Shown here piece after piece: positions 18,167 through 26,834 of a DNA stretch of 64,000 bases. Position numbers and translations under genes: made by a program. Each line of letters starts with the position of its first letter. Positions within the stretch are counted from its first letter, which is position 1. The notes under the pieces are model-generated. The model made no database searches. It was not told the origin of the DNA and saw nothing but the letters and a program-made list of their open reading frames with translations. Origin of the DNA: CAYZTY01 sp964444665 (lineage in GTDB: Bacteria > Planctomycetota > Phycisphaerae > Sedimentisphaerales > CAYZTY01); NCBI GenBank assembly GCA_964444665.1, contig CAYUIE010000007.1, positions 62,001-126,000 of the forward strand, in the 5' to 3' direction.

Positions 18167-18919
18167 TTATAGTGCCCTTTTTCTTCGCAGCCAGCCAACG
18201 ATACTTACGCCGATACCACCTAACAAAATAGCGCCAGGTGTGGGGATGGGCTTAAGATAAACTCCTTTCGTGGTGCTCATTGGGCCAACGTATATTTCAA
18301 ACATGCTGAACTCCAATGGGATGGCCTCAATACCCCAGCCACAATCCCAATCCCAGTATCCGGCACCGCCACCATAAGCGGCGCTGCCTCCGTGTCCGCC
18401 ATCTTGAGTACCTAAGTCAGTTTCGATAGCGTATCCGTAACCGTAGTCATCGCCGACATCGACCCATACTAAAGTGCCTGACATCGGGGACTCGCCGGTA
18501 GGTGCGTAGCGCAGGTACCAGTGGTTGTCTGTGATTTGCAACTCGTATTTGTCCCAGTCCGTGCAATCAGGATCGTACCAGTCACCCCATAAACCGGCTG
18601 ATGAGTAGGCATCATGGTCAGGGCCAATTATTCCACCATCCCCGGTGTAATAGGCGTATGCACCTTCCTTTGCGTAGACGTCGAAGCCACCTTGGTCCCA
18701 GATAGACTCACCTGAACCACCAGGAACATAGTATTCACCTACGGTCATAGGTATAGTGCCAGTCCATCCGACTACATTTGAACCGTTCAGGGTTGCTATC
18801 AGTTCACCGCCATATACTTCGTGAAACCACATAGTAGAGGATTCAATAGTGTTAGCGGTTCCGTTGCTTGTTACAAAGAGTAGACCTGCTGCGGCAAGAA
18901 TTATTGTTATCTTGTTCAT
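18167..18919 (-). CDS. PEP-CTERM secreted protein, Tyr/Gly/Asp-rich
   Basis: 250 residues with an N-terminal signal peptide (cleavage near GTA-NT, residue 23). The extracellular part is rich in Tyr, Trp, Gly and Asp. The C-terminus is PTPGAILLGGIGVSIVGW then RRKR, the PEP-CTERM signal. The mature domain is not recognised. It sits in a same-strand series with three other PEP-CTERM genes spaced 70-115 bases apart, each apparently with its own ribosome binding site (AGGAGG-like before this one). Confidence 0.8.
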   Translation of the reverse strand: MNKITIILAAAGLLFVTSNGTANTIESSTMWFHEVYGGELIATLNGSNVVGWTGTIPMTVGEYYVPGGSGESIWDQGGFDVYAKEGAYAYYTGDGGIIGPDHDAYSSAGLWGDWYDPDCTDWDKYELQITDNHWYLRYAPTGESPMSGTLVWVDVGDDYGYGYAIETDLGTQDGGHGGSAAYGGGAGYWDWDCGWGIEAIPLEFSMFEIYVGPMSTTKGVYLKPIPTPGAILLGGIGVSIVGWLRRKRAL

Positions 18920-18989
18920 TTATCCTCCTAGTTCTTTTGTTTCTTGCAGAACAGTTTGCTAATTAAAACCAAACGTAATAGGGAAAAAC

Positions 18990-19676
18990 TTATATCATCC
19001 TTTTTCTGCCTATCCAGCCGACTAAACAAACACCAATGCTGCCGAGCAGAATAGCTCCTGGGGCCGGAATAGGAGTCATTACCAACTGACTTTGATGGTG
19101 GATTTTGACATCACTCGCAAGCGTGTACAGATTAACTACACGCACGTTGCCCAGATCGGTCCATCCTTCATTCTCTGCCATAGCAACCCAACTTTGTGCT
19201 TGAGCTATCATCCCAGGGTCAGACAAGACGTCACTATATGCGGTAATTTCATCCTCGATCAACCAAATAGCGGCCTGAAATGCGCCGGCTGATGCGGGAT
19301 CGTTGTTGTAATTGCTGAGGGTGCCCATGCTGAACTGGGTGAATAGATAAGCGGTTCTAAAGTCAAGAGAATCTGCAAATAGACCATCTGGAGTGATTGT
19401 ATCCTGGCCATTTATTCCGCCTAACACGGTGTAAGTTTCAAAATTATCAAAGTATGCATCGTATGGAGGCATAATATGCTCATTTCTTTCCAAGCAGAAT
19501 GTTTGCCATGGGCCGGGGATATCCGGTATCGGACCGTTGGGTGTAATCGTATATTCTCCGCCTGCACCAAAGTAGGGCCCTCCGCCGGAACGGTCAACGT
19601 GGATTGAAAAGGCTCCCATGGCATTCGTAGATAAAAGAACTGAAGCAATCATCATGGGTAAAATAAACTTATTCAT
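18990..19676 (-). CDS. PEP-CTERM protein, thioester-domain-like
   Basis: 228 residues. Signal peptide (about 1-21) and PEP-CTERM tail PAPGAILLGSIGVCLVGW then GRKR. The middle has WQTFCLERNEH and later GAFQAAIWLIEDE. This pairing of an FC(L/I)E site with an AFQ-AIW-L segment resembles planctomycete and Gram-positive thioester-type (TQXA) adhesin domains; that assignment is tentative because the Cys-Gln crosslink cannot be judged from sequence alone. First gene of the minus-strand PEP-CTERM series. Confidence 0.75.
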   Translation of the reverse strand: MNKFILPMMIASVLLSTNAMGAFSIHVDRSGGGPYFGAGGEYTITPNGPIPDIPGPWQTFCLERNEHIMPPYDAYFDNFETYTVLGGINGQDTITPDGLFADSLDFRTAYLFTQFSMGTLSNYNNDPASAGAFQAAIWLIEDEITAYSDVLSDPGMIAQAQSWVAMAENEGWTDLGNVRVVNLYTLASDVKIHHQSQLVMTPIPAPGAILLGSIGVCLVGWIGRKRMI

Positions 19677-19719
19677 GCATATTATCCTTTCTTATATATC
19701 TTGCAAAAAAACAGGTAAT

Positions 19720-20607
19720 TTAATCAAGGAACACATCACCTTTCAACTTAGAAGGGCCTTGCGCATTGGCCCTATCTATGTAAGAAGAAAAGTTGACACA
19801 TTTAAAGTTAGGAGGGCCGCGAGGAATAATGTTAAAGATAAATGCAGGTGAGAAAAGTATATATAGCCGAGCTTGGTAGGCCCAGCATGTAAATAGCGAA
19901 TTTAAGCTAAAATGTTTAGAAGAAATAGCAAGCTTGTATGTGTTTGTTTTCGATGCCCTATGTTGTATGCCCGATACTCGCAACAACTGGGAATCAGGGA
20001 TTGAGAAACGAGATTTACGAATCAAGCTAATATCAGGTATGCCGCCTAAATGATGTAGCAGGCCTATGTATCGTGTACCTTCAATGTCACTACGCAGGCG
20101 CGTGGAATTTTCAAGGCAGTATGGACAAATAAGTTCTGTGGAGAATTTTTGCTCGATGTGATTTCTACTACGGCCTATCCTCAGTGCTAATTGAGGAATG
20201 GCTTGAAAGCCTGTCTGACCTGCTCCTAACACAGCGGCCAATAGAGCCAGCCAGACTTTGCGGTCTCTGATTAGTGAGATGCAAAGGAATCCTGTTAAAG
20301 CCATTAAATATGGCGGAGGAACGGGCGGTAATGTTTTTGTTTGGTCGGCTTCTGTGTTATGTAAGTCTGCTGAATCCAGAGGCGGGTTATGCAGTTCTCG
20401 GCCAATAGCAGTTAATTCAGAATTTCGTGCTGAAATGGTATTAAAATGTGTGGTTGCAAAAGCTGTATACGGCACATCGAAACTTGTAGTTAAGATGGAT
20501 TTATCTATTACCGAATGCGAAGCGTTTGCAACTGTAGCAGTAAACAATAAAAGCCCAATTGAAAAAAATTGTTTAGTTACATACATGTTCTTTTTGCGCA
20601 TACGCAT
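19720..20607 (-). CDS. Hypothetical protein with PVPPP membrane segment
   Basis: 295 residues, family not recognised. A signal peptide (cleavage near VANASH, about residue 29) is followed by a polar region. Then come PVPPPYLMALTGFLCISLIRD and a second hydrophobic stretch (RKVWLALLAAVLGAGQ). This is built like a PEP-CTERM signal but placed internally, at about residue 91 to 125. The remaining 170 residues are basic, contain a CPYC motif, and have an odd composition for a secreted protein. Coding status of the second half is uncertain: it could be a PEP-CTERM-type protein of about 130 residues extended by chance. Confidence 0.5.
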   Translation of the reverse strand: MRMRKKNMYVTKQFFSIGLLLFTATVANASHSVIDKSILTTSFDVPYTAFATTHFNTISARNSELTAIGRELHNPPLDSADLHNTEADQTKTLPPVPPPYLMALTGFLCISLIRDRKVWLALLAAVLGAGQTGFQAIPQLALRIGRSRNHIEQKFSTELICPYCLENSTRLRSDIEGTRYIGLLHHLGGIPDISLIRKSRFSIPDSQLLRVSGIQHRASKTNTYKLAISSKHFSLNSLFTCWAYQARLYILFSPAFIFNIIPRGPPNFKCVNFSSYIDRANAQGPSKLKGDVFLD

Positions 20608-21482
20608 ATTAAGGTGTTAGCCGTTGCTACTATACTGATAGAGCGCAGGTATATAGACTCTCCTCATCTCCTTGGAGACACACTGAAACTTGAAATTGAA
20701 TACTGGTGGGGTCCTTCCCCTCCTTTGCACAACTTCAAGACGACCACATAATTCTAACCTATTGCCAATTCCAATCAAGAAAAAAGATATCAATAGCGGG
20801 CTTAATTGAAATATTTTTTGTGTTTTTTTTATTTTTGTCGCGATTATAATGACCAGGAATACTACTTAGGGTATAATCCCAAAGTTGCTTGTTTTATGGT
20901 TTTTAGAGGAGATTTACATATTTTTCAATAGGGAGAGGATGTATAAGTTCGAGTAGTGATAGTGAAAAAAGCTGCCGTTTTAGCCTATAGTTTTTCTCTA
21001 ACGGTCTTTTTTTTTATAAAAATTTTCCAATTTTTGTGTCATTCTTGCCAAAAAGCTTCAACGACTGCAGAAATGTAGATTTAAATTGTCTTCATATTTT
21101 ATCATTCTGACTCGCTCAATTTGTAAGGAAATTCGAGTATCTGGTTGACTTTCATATGCATAGGATGGCCTATCCGTGTTGCAGTAATACAAAAAAATCT
21201 CTCATTTTAAAAACAACAGACAGCAAATTATTGCTGTGACTTATACACTCTTGTAGCTAAAAATCTACAAGGCAAATAGTACTTCGATCTTATTCTTCAT
21301 AAAAGATTAATCGTTATTTCAAAATTGGCTTTAATGTTTTTGCGAGCTTTGTGATTTTGTTAGCCTTACGAACTTTTACAGATTATTTGACTGCCAGCTC
21401 GGTATCGTTATAATAAGGCATAATTCGTATTGCGTTATAAAAGTCTTTATCTTTATGGAAACGAGATAAGAGAGTTTTTTTT
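20608..21482. other. Intergenic region, about 870 bases
   Basis: AT-rich region before tRNA-Glu with no convincing gene. The only structured feature I see is a terminator-like element at 20976-21015 (CCGTT...AACGG followed by a T-run). This could end a small transcript, but no promoter or conserved RNA is recognisable. Short open frames lack ribosome binding sites. Confidence 0.5.
20976..21015 (+). terminator. Possible terminator of an unidentified small transcript
   Basis: Weak stem CCGTT/AACGG with further partial pairing (TTAG/CTCT) and a run of about nine T directly after it. No annotated plus-strand gene lies upstream within 900 bases, so it may be fortuitous or may end a small RNA. Confidence 0.25.
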
Positions 21483-21555
21483 GCCCCCATCGTCTAGTGG
21501 CCGAGGATATCAGGTTCTCATCCTGGAGACAGGGGTTCGACTCCCCTTGGGGGTA
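21483..21555 (+). tRNA. tRNA-Glu (anticodon CTC)
   Basis: Complete cloverleaf. The acceptor is GCCCCCA/TGGGGGT with discriminator A. The D arm includes CTAGTGGCCGAGGA. The anticodon stem is TCAGG/CCTGG with loop TTCTCAT, giving CTC. The T arm is AGGGG-TTCGACT-CCCCT. No encoded CCA. Its 3' end is the left attachment site of the element that follows. Confidence 0.95.
21531..21555 (+). other. attL: 3' end of tRNA-Glu
   Basis: 25 bases of the tRNA T arm and acceptor 3' strand. A second copy at 29835-29859 differs at two positions only (T-arm bases). The integrase gene abuts it, as usual for tRNA-targeting tyrosine recombinases. Confidence 0.65.
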
Positions 21556-21954
21556 TTTTGTTATCGGCCAGGATTGCGGTTTTTAATGCGTCTTGGCCGT
21601 TTTGTTGTCTCTGGTTGTCTATCAATATCTCTTGTTTTTTACAGTTACTGTCCAAGCAGGTGGACAAGACAAAATTGCCGAAGTTTGGTAAGCAATTAAG
21701 TGCTTCTTGTTCAGATTCCTCAAAGGTTCTTGCGTAAGTGTTAAACGTCAAGCGGGGGTCCGAATGCCTTGCAAGTTTCTGAACAACCTTAGCTGGGACT
21801 TGGCTGTTGGCAAGAAAACTTATAAAGCTGTTCCGCAAAGAGTGAAAACATATCTCGTTTCCATCCCTATATTCTTTTAGCTTGCTAATTTTTTCTTCAA
21901 TTAAACTTCTTACTTCACCTGACAATGGCATTTGTATACCTGTCTTTTTCGGGT

Positions 21955-22013
21955 CGGTCTGGGCAAGGGAAGGCAAGACAGGTGAATGAAAAACCTTGCC
22001 CTCGTCCAGACCG
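21955..22013. repeat. Imperfect palindrome inside the integrase remnant
   Basis: Outer arms CGGTCTGG/CCAGACCG and inner arms GGCAAG/CTTGCC enclose a 17-base loop, with an unpaired G-rich bulge between. It lies where the integrase stops resembling a recombinase. It may be an inserted repeat element that disrupted the gene. Confidence 0.5.
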
Positions 22014-22254
22014 CTTGACAGGTGTACGGCCTGCCGTCCCGATAAATTTAGCTTTTTGGGGATTGATGGATTATAAGCGATTTTAGACTAAAAGGCGAGT
22101 CATAAGGGCTTATTTTAAAACATCCTTAAAAAATCGCCTTGTTCACTTTTTTATGGATTCGGAAAACTCTATTGCCTGAGTACCCAAAGAAACTGTTTCC
22201 CCCCTCGCGCGTGCGCGCGTAAGTTCGGACAGGGAGTTTTTTGCAAACGGGACG

Positions 22255-22677
22255 ATGAGCTATGCCGAGGCTTATGACTATGATTTAACACAGAAAGGGG
22301 CTATCAATGTATGTGGAGCGTGTGCGTCCAAATTGCTAAGATTTGCTAAGATTACAGCTTATCAATCGAAACTATTGGAGGCATCCGCGTTGAATGACAT
22401 TTTTGTTGACAAGGAGCTTGCTAAGGTGATTACTCAGGACATGGACTTCGGTGACAAGATCAGGGCGATAAACGAGTACAACAAACTCAGGGGCCGTCAC
22501 ACAAAGAACCTCAATCTTAATGTTAAGGGAAGGTTACAGGTAGCGCCTGAAAACGAGATTGTTTTTCCACAAATGTTAGGTTTTGTTAAGTTCTCCAGCC
22601 CCAAAATTTCAACTTTTCTCAACAGGTTAAATATTAGGTTTTTGCCCTTTTCAAGTGGCGACATCCGGATTATATAA
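22255..22677 (+). CDS. Phage terminase small subunit-like remnant
   Basis: 140 residues. The central part (SKLLRFAKI...LNDIFVDKELAKVITQDMDFGDKIRAINEYNKLRGRHTK) has the layout of phage small terminase proteins of the phBC6A51-like kind. There, a DNA-binding region is followed by a helix pair ending in INEYNKL. The first 20 and last 40 residues do not look like that family and may be frameshifted or chance extensions. No large terminase or other virion gene is present, so this is read as a relic of a phage ancestor. The assignment is from pattern memory only. Confidence 0.4.
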   Translation: MSYAEAYDYDLTQKGAINVCGACASKLLRFAKITAYQSKLLEASALNDIFVDKELAKVITQDMDFGDKIRAINEYNKLRGRHTKNLNLNVKGRLQVAPENEIVFPQMLGFVKFSSPKISTFLNRLNIRFLPFSSGDIRII

Positions 22678-22834
22678 CCTTTTGACTTCCATTTCATATA
22701 ATAGTCACAAACCAATATATTGCAGGTAGTTGTAGTTATCGATTGGTGTTGCCTAATCGAAAATTACAACCATGACTACAACTAATTCGAGATTATCTGA
22801 AAAATGTAACCCATTGATTTAAGGAGGTAGGACT
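22678..22834. other. Spacer before the sigma factor leader
   Basis: AT-rich spacer containing GTAGTTGTAGTTATCGATTG and TCGAAAATTACAACCATGAC, a loose inverted pair around 22725-22785. It could be an operator or a weak hairpin. No gene seen. Confidence 0.3.
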
Positions 22835-22933
22835 ATGAAAACTCTAAAAAGAAGAACACACTCAGACAAATTTCCACGAACGCTTCATCCAGCTTTTGAC
22901 TTTGTATATATTGTATATATAATGAGTGTATGA
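22835..22933 (+). CDS. 32-residue leader peptide coupled to the ECF sigma gene
   Basis: Short reading frame starting MKTLKRRTHSDKFPR and ending VYIVYIMSV. It has an excellent ribosome binding site (AAGGAGG at 22821-22827) 7 bases before its ATG. Its TGA stop overlaps the ATG of the ECF sigma gene in an ATGA junction, the classic arrangement for translational coupling. The sigma gene has no ribosome binding site of its own. The basic N-terminus and hydrophobic C-terminal end could be a small membrane-associated peptide, or the frame may only feed ribosomes to the sigma gene. Confidence 0.6.
   Translation: MKTLKRRTHSDKFPRTLHPAFDFVYIVYIMSV
22896..22923 (+). promoter_or_regulatory. Near-consensus sigma70-type promoter overlapping the leader peptide
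   Basis: TTGACT (22896-22901), a 16-base spacer and a perfect TATAAT (22918-22923). Transcription would begin about at the A of the sigma factor ATG (22930), giving a leaderless message. The AT-rich repeat TGTATATATTGTATATAT makes a chance match possible. Confidence 0.45.
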
Positions 22934-23508
22934 GTGACGTAACGCGTATTTTGGCTGCTATTGAAAAGGGGGATGTTCGTGCCGTAGATGAGCTTTTTCC
23001 ATTAGTCTATCAGGAGCTGCGTCAGCTTGCCGCTCAACGGATGAGTAAAGAATCACCAGGTCAGACACTGCAAGCAACCGCTCTTGTACATGAAGCATAC
23101 CTACGCCTTGTAGGCAGCGAGAATCAGAATTGGAGTGGTCGCCGCCATTTCTTCTCCGCGGCGGCCGAGGCCATGCGACGTATTCTCATCGAAAACGCCC
23201 GGCGAAAGAAAGGCTTAAGGCATGGCGGTGATCGCAAACGAGTTGACTTCGATGAGGCGGTCCTGACAAATGATAATGACACTTCTTCGGACGAACTCAT
23301 CGCTCTAAACGAGGCCCTTGAGAAACTCTCAAGAAGAGATGAGATTAAGGCTGATTTGGTAAAACTTCGCTATTTTGCCGGATTAACAGGCGAGCAAACG
23401 GCCGATGTCCTGGGCATCTCCCCCTCTACAGCTGACCGCTACTGGGCCTATGCTCGTTCCTGGCTACGTTTAGAAATTGCACAAGTTGACCAGACAACTC
23501 AAGGTTGA
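22930..23508 (+). CDS. ECF RNA polymerase sigma factor (planctomycete Sigma70_ECF type)
   Basis: 192 residues. Region 2 (about 20-90: ELFPLVYQELRQLAAQRM...TALVHEAYLRLV) includes the -10 recognition helix. A linker follows, then region 4 (about 130-185: KLSRRDEIKADLVKLRYFAGLTGEQTADVLGISPSTADRYWAYARSWLR) with the -35 helix-turn-helix. This is the ECF subgroup found beside Ser/Thr kinases in planctomycetes, where kinase signalling is thought to replace an anti-sigma factor. The kinase gene follows after 91 bases. No anti-sigma gene is present. Translation is likely coupled to the leader peptide. Confidence 0.93.
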   Translation: MSDVTRILAAIEKGDVRAVDELFPLVYQELRQLAAQRMSKESPGQTLQATALVHEAYLRLVGSENQNWSGRRHFFSAAAEAMRRILIENARRKKGLRHGGDRKRVDFDEAVLTNDNDTSSDELIALNEALEKLSRRDEIKADLVKLRYFAGLTGEQTADVLGISPSTADRYWAYARSWLRLEIAQVDQTTQG

Positions 23509-23599
23509 GCATTTTTTTGGGAATTTCTCATTTTTTATGGGGCTTTTTATCTCTTTTCCTCGCATTGTATAGTAGAGTAGCAATATAAGGAATCATTCT

Positions 23600-26500
23600 A
23601 TGGGTGCCAGGAAGAAAAATGAAGAGGAGATTTTTAGCACAGCGATTGAAATAGACTCTCCTGCTGAACGGGCCGCCTTTGTCAAATCCGCTTGTGGAGA
23701 TGATACCGAATTATTGTCCCGCGTCGAAGCTTTACTCAAAGTTCACTATGAAGACAACAGCTTTCTTAAGTCGCCGCCTTTCGGTATAGATGTTACGCTC
23801 GATGCCTCGCCACTAAGCGAAGGGCCGGGAACGATTGTCGGCCGATACAAGCTGCTTCAACTGATAGGCGAAGGTGGCTTCGGCGTAGTCTATATGGCTG
23901 ACCAGGAAAGACCAATCCGCCGCCGGGTCGCGCTGAAAATCATCAAGCTGGGGATGGATACCAAACAGGTTATCGCCCGCTTCGAGGCAGAACGCCAGGC
24001 CTTAGCGATGATGGACCATCCCAATATCGCCAGGGTACTCGATGCAGGTGCAACCGATACGGGCAGGCCTTACTTTGTGATGGAGCTGGTAAAGGGAATA
24101 CCCATTACAGAGTATTGCGATAAGAACAATCTCGACACACAACAGCGTCTGGAACTTTTTATCGATGTATGCAAGGCAGTTCAGCACGCACATCAAAAGG
24201 GAATCATCCATCGGGACATCAAGCCTTCGAATGTGATGATTACGCTGCATGACGGCAAACCTGTTCCCAAAATAATCGACTTCGGCATCGCCAAGGCGAC
24301 GCAGCAGCGTCTTACCGAAAAAACGCTTTTCACTGAATACCGGCAGTTCATAGGCACTCCGGAATACATGAGTCCCGAACAGGCGGAGATGAGCGGGCTG
24401 GACGTCGACACACGCAGCGATATCTACTCTCTGGGTGTTTTACTATATGAGCTTTTAACAGGCACTACGCCGTTTGATGCTGAAAGGCTTCGTAGCGCCG
24501 CTTATGATGAAATCCGCAGAATCATTCGTGAAGACGAGCCGCCCAAGCCATCAACGCGGTTGAGTACTCTTGGCGATGCTTTGACCGACATTGCCAAAAA
24601 CCGTAATGTTCAACCGAGCGAGTTGTGTAAGATTGTTCGCGGCGACCTGGACTGGGTTGTGATGAAAACGCTGGAGAAAAACCGCACCCGCCGGTACGAA
24701 ACAGCCAGTGAGCTGGCAGCGGACGTTAAGCGACACCTCGAAGACGAGATGGTCTTGGCCGGTCCACCGAGTGCGGTTTACCGCCTGCGAAAGTGGTCTA
24801 AGCGACATAAAAAAGCATGTCTTGCTGCAAGCTTAGTAATGTTGTTCTCTATCGTTTTTAGCACTGCTGTAACGATTCAACGACAACTGCGCTTAGGGCG
24901 TCTGAATAAAATTGCACGGGAAGGCTTGGCCGATGCTAGGTTGGCTATTGTACAGCAGGATTATTCTACAGCGCAGCGTGAGCTTACATATGTGAAGGCG
25001 CAGTTAGCCGGCACACCAATACTGATGAGCCGGTACGAGGAAGAATTGCAGAATTTGCTGCTCCGCGCTGAATCAGAGCTGCGCCTATATCGCTACAAAT
25101 TACTGGCTGATGAAGCCAGATTCTCGGCGCAACCACTTCTCGGCATACTGCTGGAGTACTGGATTTGGACAGACCAGCAACTGGTCGACCATCTGACTGA
25201 GGCAAGTCGACGGTGTAGGGAGGCACTATCAATTTTCAATGTGGTGAACAATCCAGACTGGCTCGAGGAGCTTGAACAGTCCTCGCTGGATGTGGCTCAG
25301 GTCGAGTCGGTCAAGCGCTCGGCAGCCGAGTTGTTGTTCCTGCTGGCCGAGACTGAATATCAACTGGGTGAGCTATCTAGTGACCCTGTTGCAGGTGCGC
25401 GGCGAGCCATTGGACTTCTCGACCAGGTTGAGATGTTGGCACCTGACTTGAAGGCGTTGTATGAATATCGCAGCAGCCATTGGGACGTGGTGGGTGACCA
25501 TGAAGCCGCCAGTGCCAACGCCCAGCGAGCTGAAGGGATGCAGCCGGTTTCCTGGGTCGACCATTGGCTGCTGGCACTTAAGCTCTGGCCCCAATGGAAG
25601 CAGGCCGAAGCCTTGGAACACATTGAGGCGGCTCTGGCCCTGAAGGCTGATGAGTACTGGACATGGTATGCTTGGGGTCTTGCTCAGGAGTGGGTCATCG
25701 GGGAGGGTCAGGAGGCTCGCAACCGCTGCCGTTGGGCGATGAGCATCTGTATAAATCTGCGGCCCGAAGAGGCAGCGGCCTGGATTGGAAGAGGTTTGCA
25801 AGGAAGGAAAAGTGGGGAGCGTGGTCGGGAAATTGCTTTGGCTGATATTGCTAAAGGCTTAGAGTTAATTACTGAGACAAATAAAGGTCTAAGGGGACTG
25901 GCGTACTATGCTCGCAGCGTGATTTACGAAGAGATGGGGCAATTAGACGATGCTCTTGCTGAAATAAGCAAGGCGATTGAGATGCGCCCAAACGAAACAG
26001 AGGGCTGGCTAGTTCGTTATGAGTGGTGCCGGAAGGCGGGTCGACAGGATGAATTGCGTTCGGAGACCCCTCGGGTCTTTGAGCTATTCCGTGAACCTGA
26101 TGGTAATCTCGAACACTATGTGCGGTTAGAGGCCCTTGAGACTTCCCAGCAGTGGGAAGAAATGGTTAGAGAATGCCTGGAGGTCGAATCGAAAAAGTTT
26201 CCCTTGAACCTTTTTCCGGGTGGGAGCTATGCTAAACTTGGTATTGCCTGTGCCAAACTGGGAGAGGATTATCTAACCTCCGGTCAGTTTGATAAAGCAC
26301 TCGAACCTTATGACGAATCTATGAGAATTAATATGAAGGCTAAGGTCGCGGAAGTGCTTGTTGTTGGGCCGGACATTCGCGACCCGAATATAGCGCTGCC
26401 ATATATCCTGCAGGCAATTAAGGCCAAACCGGACTGGCCTTATTACTACCAAATTCTTGGTATAGTGTATTATCGTCTGGGCCAGTATGAACAGGCCATC

Positions 26501-26770
26501 CAAACCCTTCAAAAAGCAATTGATTTACATTGGGATAAAGAATCTGCTCGGGAATCCTTTTTTATGGCTATGGCGCAATGGCAGTTGGGCAATAAAGAGC
26601 AGGCCCGCAACCTGTATTACGAGGGCGTAGAGCAGAAGGCCAGGGCCAATCTCGATGACTATTTTACCAAGCTGCTATTGCCTTACCAATATGAGGCAGC
26701 AAAGCTGCTGGGAATTCCCGGCGCGCCGGAACCAAAGCCTGATTTGGTATATCAAAAGGAAAGCGAATAA
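23600..26770 (+). CDS. Membrane Ser/Thr protein kinase with C-terminal TPRs
   Basis: 1056 residues. The kinase domain (about 83-370) has glycine loop IGEGGFGVVY (90-99), Lys113, catalytic HRDIKPSN (204-211), DFG (227-229) and PEYMSPEQ (activation segment end). All catalytic residues are present. One transmembrane helix follows at about 406-426, then a long helical region with TPRs (clear units around 770-800 and 940-1010, YQILGIVYYRLGQYEQAIQTLQKAI). The N-terminal 80 residues are a small helical regulatory region. It probably senses or scaffolds through the TPR part and signals to the adjacent ECF sigma factor and FHA protein. Confidence 0.93.
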   Translation: MGARKKNEEEIFSTAIEIDSPAERAAFVKSACGDDTELLSRVEALLKVHYEDNSFLKSPPFGIDVTLDASPLSEGPGTIVGRYKLLQLIGEGGFGVVYMADQERPIRRRVALKIIKLGMDTKQVIARFEAERQALAMMDHPNIARVLDAGATDTGRPYFVMELVKGIPITEYCDKNNLDTQQRLELFIDVCKAVQHAHQKGIIHRDIKPSNVMITLHDGKPVPKIIDFGIAKATQQRLTEKTLFTEYRQFIGTPEYMSPEQAEMSGLDVDTRSDIYSLGVLLYELLTGTTPFDAERLRSAAYDEIRRIIREDEPPKPSTRLSTLGDALTDIAKNRNVQPSELCKIVRGDLDWVVMKTLEKNRTRRYETASELAADVKRHLEDEMVLAGPPSAVYRLRKWSKRHKKACLAASLVMLFSIVFSTAVTIQRQLRLGRLNKIAREGLADARLAIVQQDYSTAQRELTYVKAQLAGTPILMSRYEEELQNLLLRAESELRLYRYKLLADEARFSAQPLLGILLEYWIWTDQQLVDHLTEASRRCREALSIFNVVNNPDWLEELEQSSLDVAQVESVKRSAAELLFLLAETEYQLGELSSDPVAGARRAIGLLDQVEMLAPDLKALYEYRSSHWDVVGDHEAASANAQRAEGMQPVSWVDHWLLALKLWPQWKQAEALEHIEAALALKADEYWTWYAWGLAQEWVIGEGQEARNRCRWAMSICINLRPEEAAAWIGRGLQGRKSGERGREIALADIAKGLELITETNKGLRGLAYYARSVIYEEMGQLDDALAEISKAIEMRPNETEGWLVRYEWCRKAGRQDELRSETPRVFELFREPDGNLEHYVRLEALETSQQWEEMVRECLEVESKKFPLNLFPGGSYAKLGIACAKLGEDYLTSGQFDKALEPYDESMRINMKAKVAEVLVVGPDIRDPNIALPYILQAIKAKPDWPYYYQILGIVYYRLGQYEQAIQTLQKAIDLHWDKESARESFFMAMAQWQLGNKEQARNLYYEGVEQKARANLDDYFTKLLLPYQYEAAKLLGIPGAPEPKPDLVYQKESE

Positions 26771-26834
26771 TCATGGTGCTTGATCGGTGAGCAAAAATAG
26801 ATTGCAGATGTGTATATAAATAAGGAGTTGCAAA

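Larger units (their letters stand above)
21518..22087 (-). pseudogene. Tyrosine integrase, N-terminally truncated
   Basis: C-terminal catalytic half of a phage-type tyrosine recombinase. FHSLRNSFISFLANSQVPA carries the H-x-L-R box, LARHSDPRLTFNTYAR follows with a His and the nucleophilic Tyr. The frame is open back to a TAG at 22088-22090 and no start with a ribosome binding site is found. The part beyond about 21955 is occupied by a large palindrome, so the core-binding and N-terminal domains are lost. The 3' end reads antisense through the tRNA-Glu (PPRGVEPLSPG) before a stop. In the excised circle this same frame would continue into the tail encoded at 29564-29859. Confidence 0.8.

Noticed and set aside
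21430..21699. Plus-strand frame across tRNA-Glu
   Set aside because: It contains the whole tRNA and antisense integrase sequence; no coding character.
22680..22710. Promoter TTGACT...TATAAT at about 22682-22705
   Set aside because: The spacing between hexamers is only 9 bases, too short for a sigma70-type promoter.
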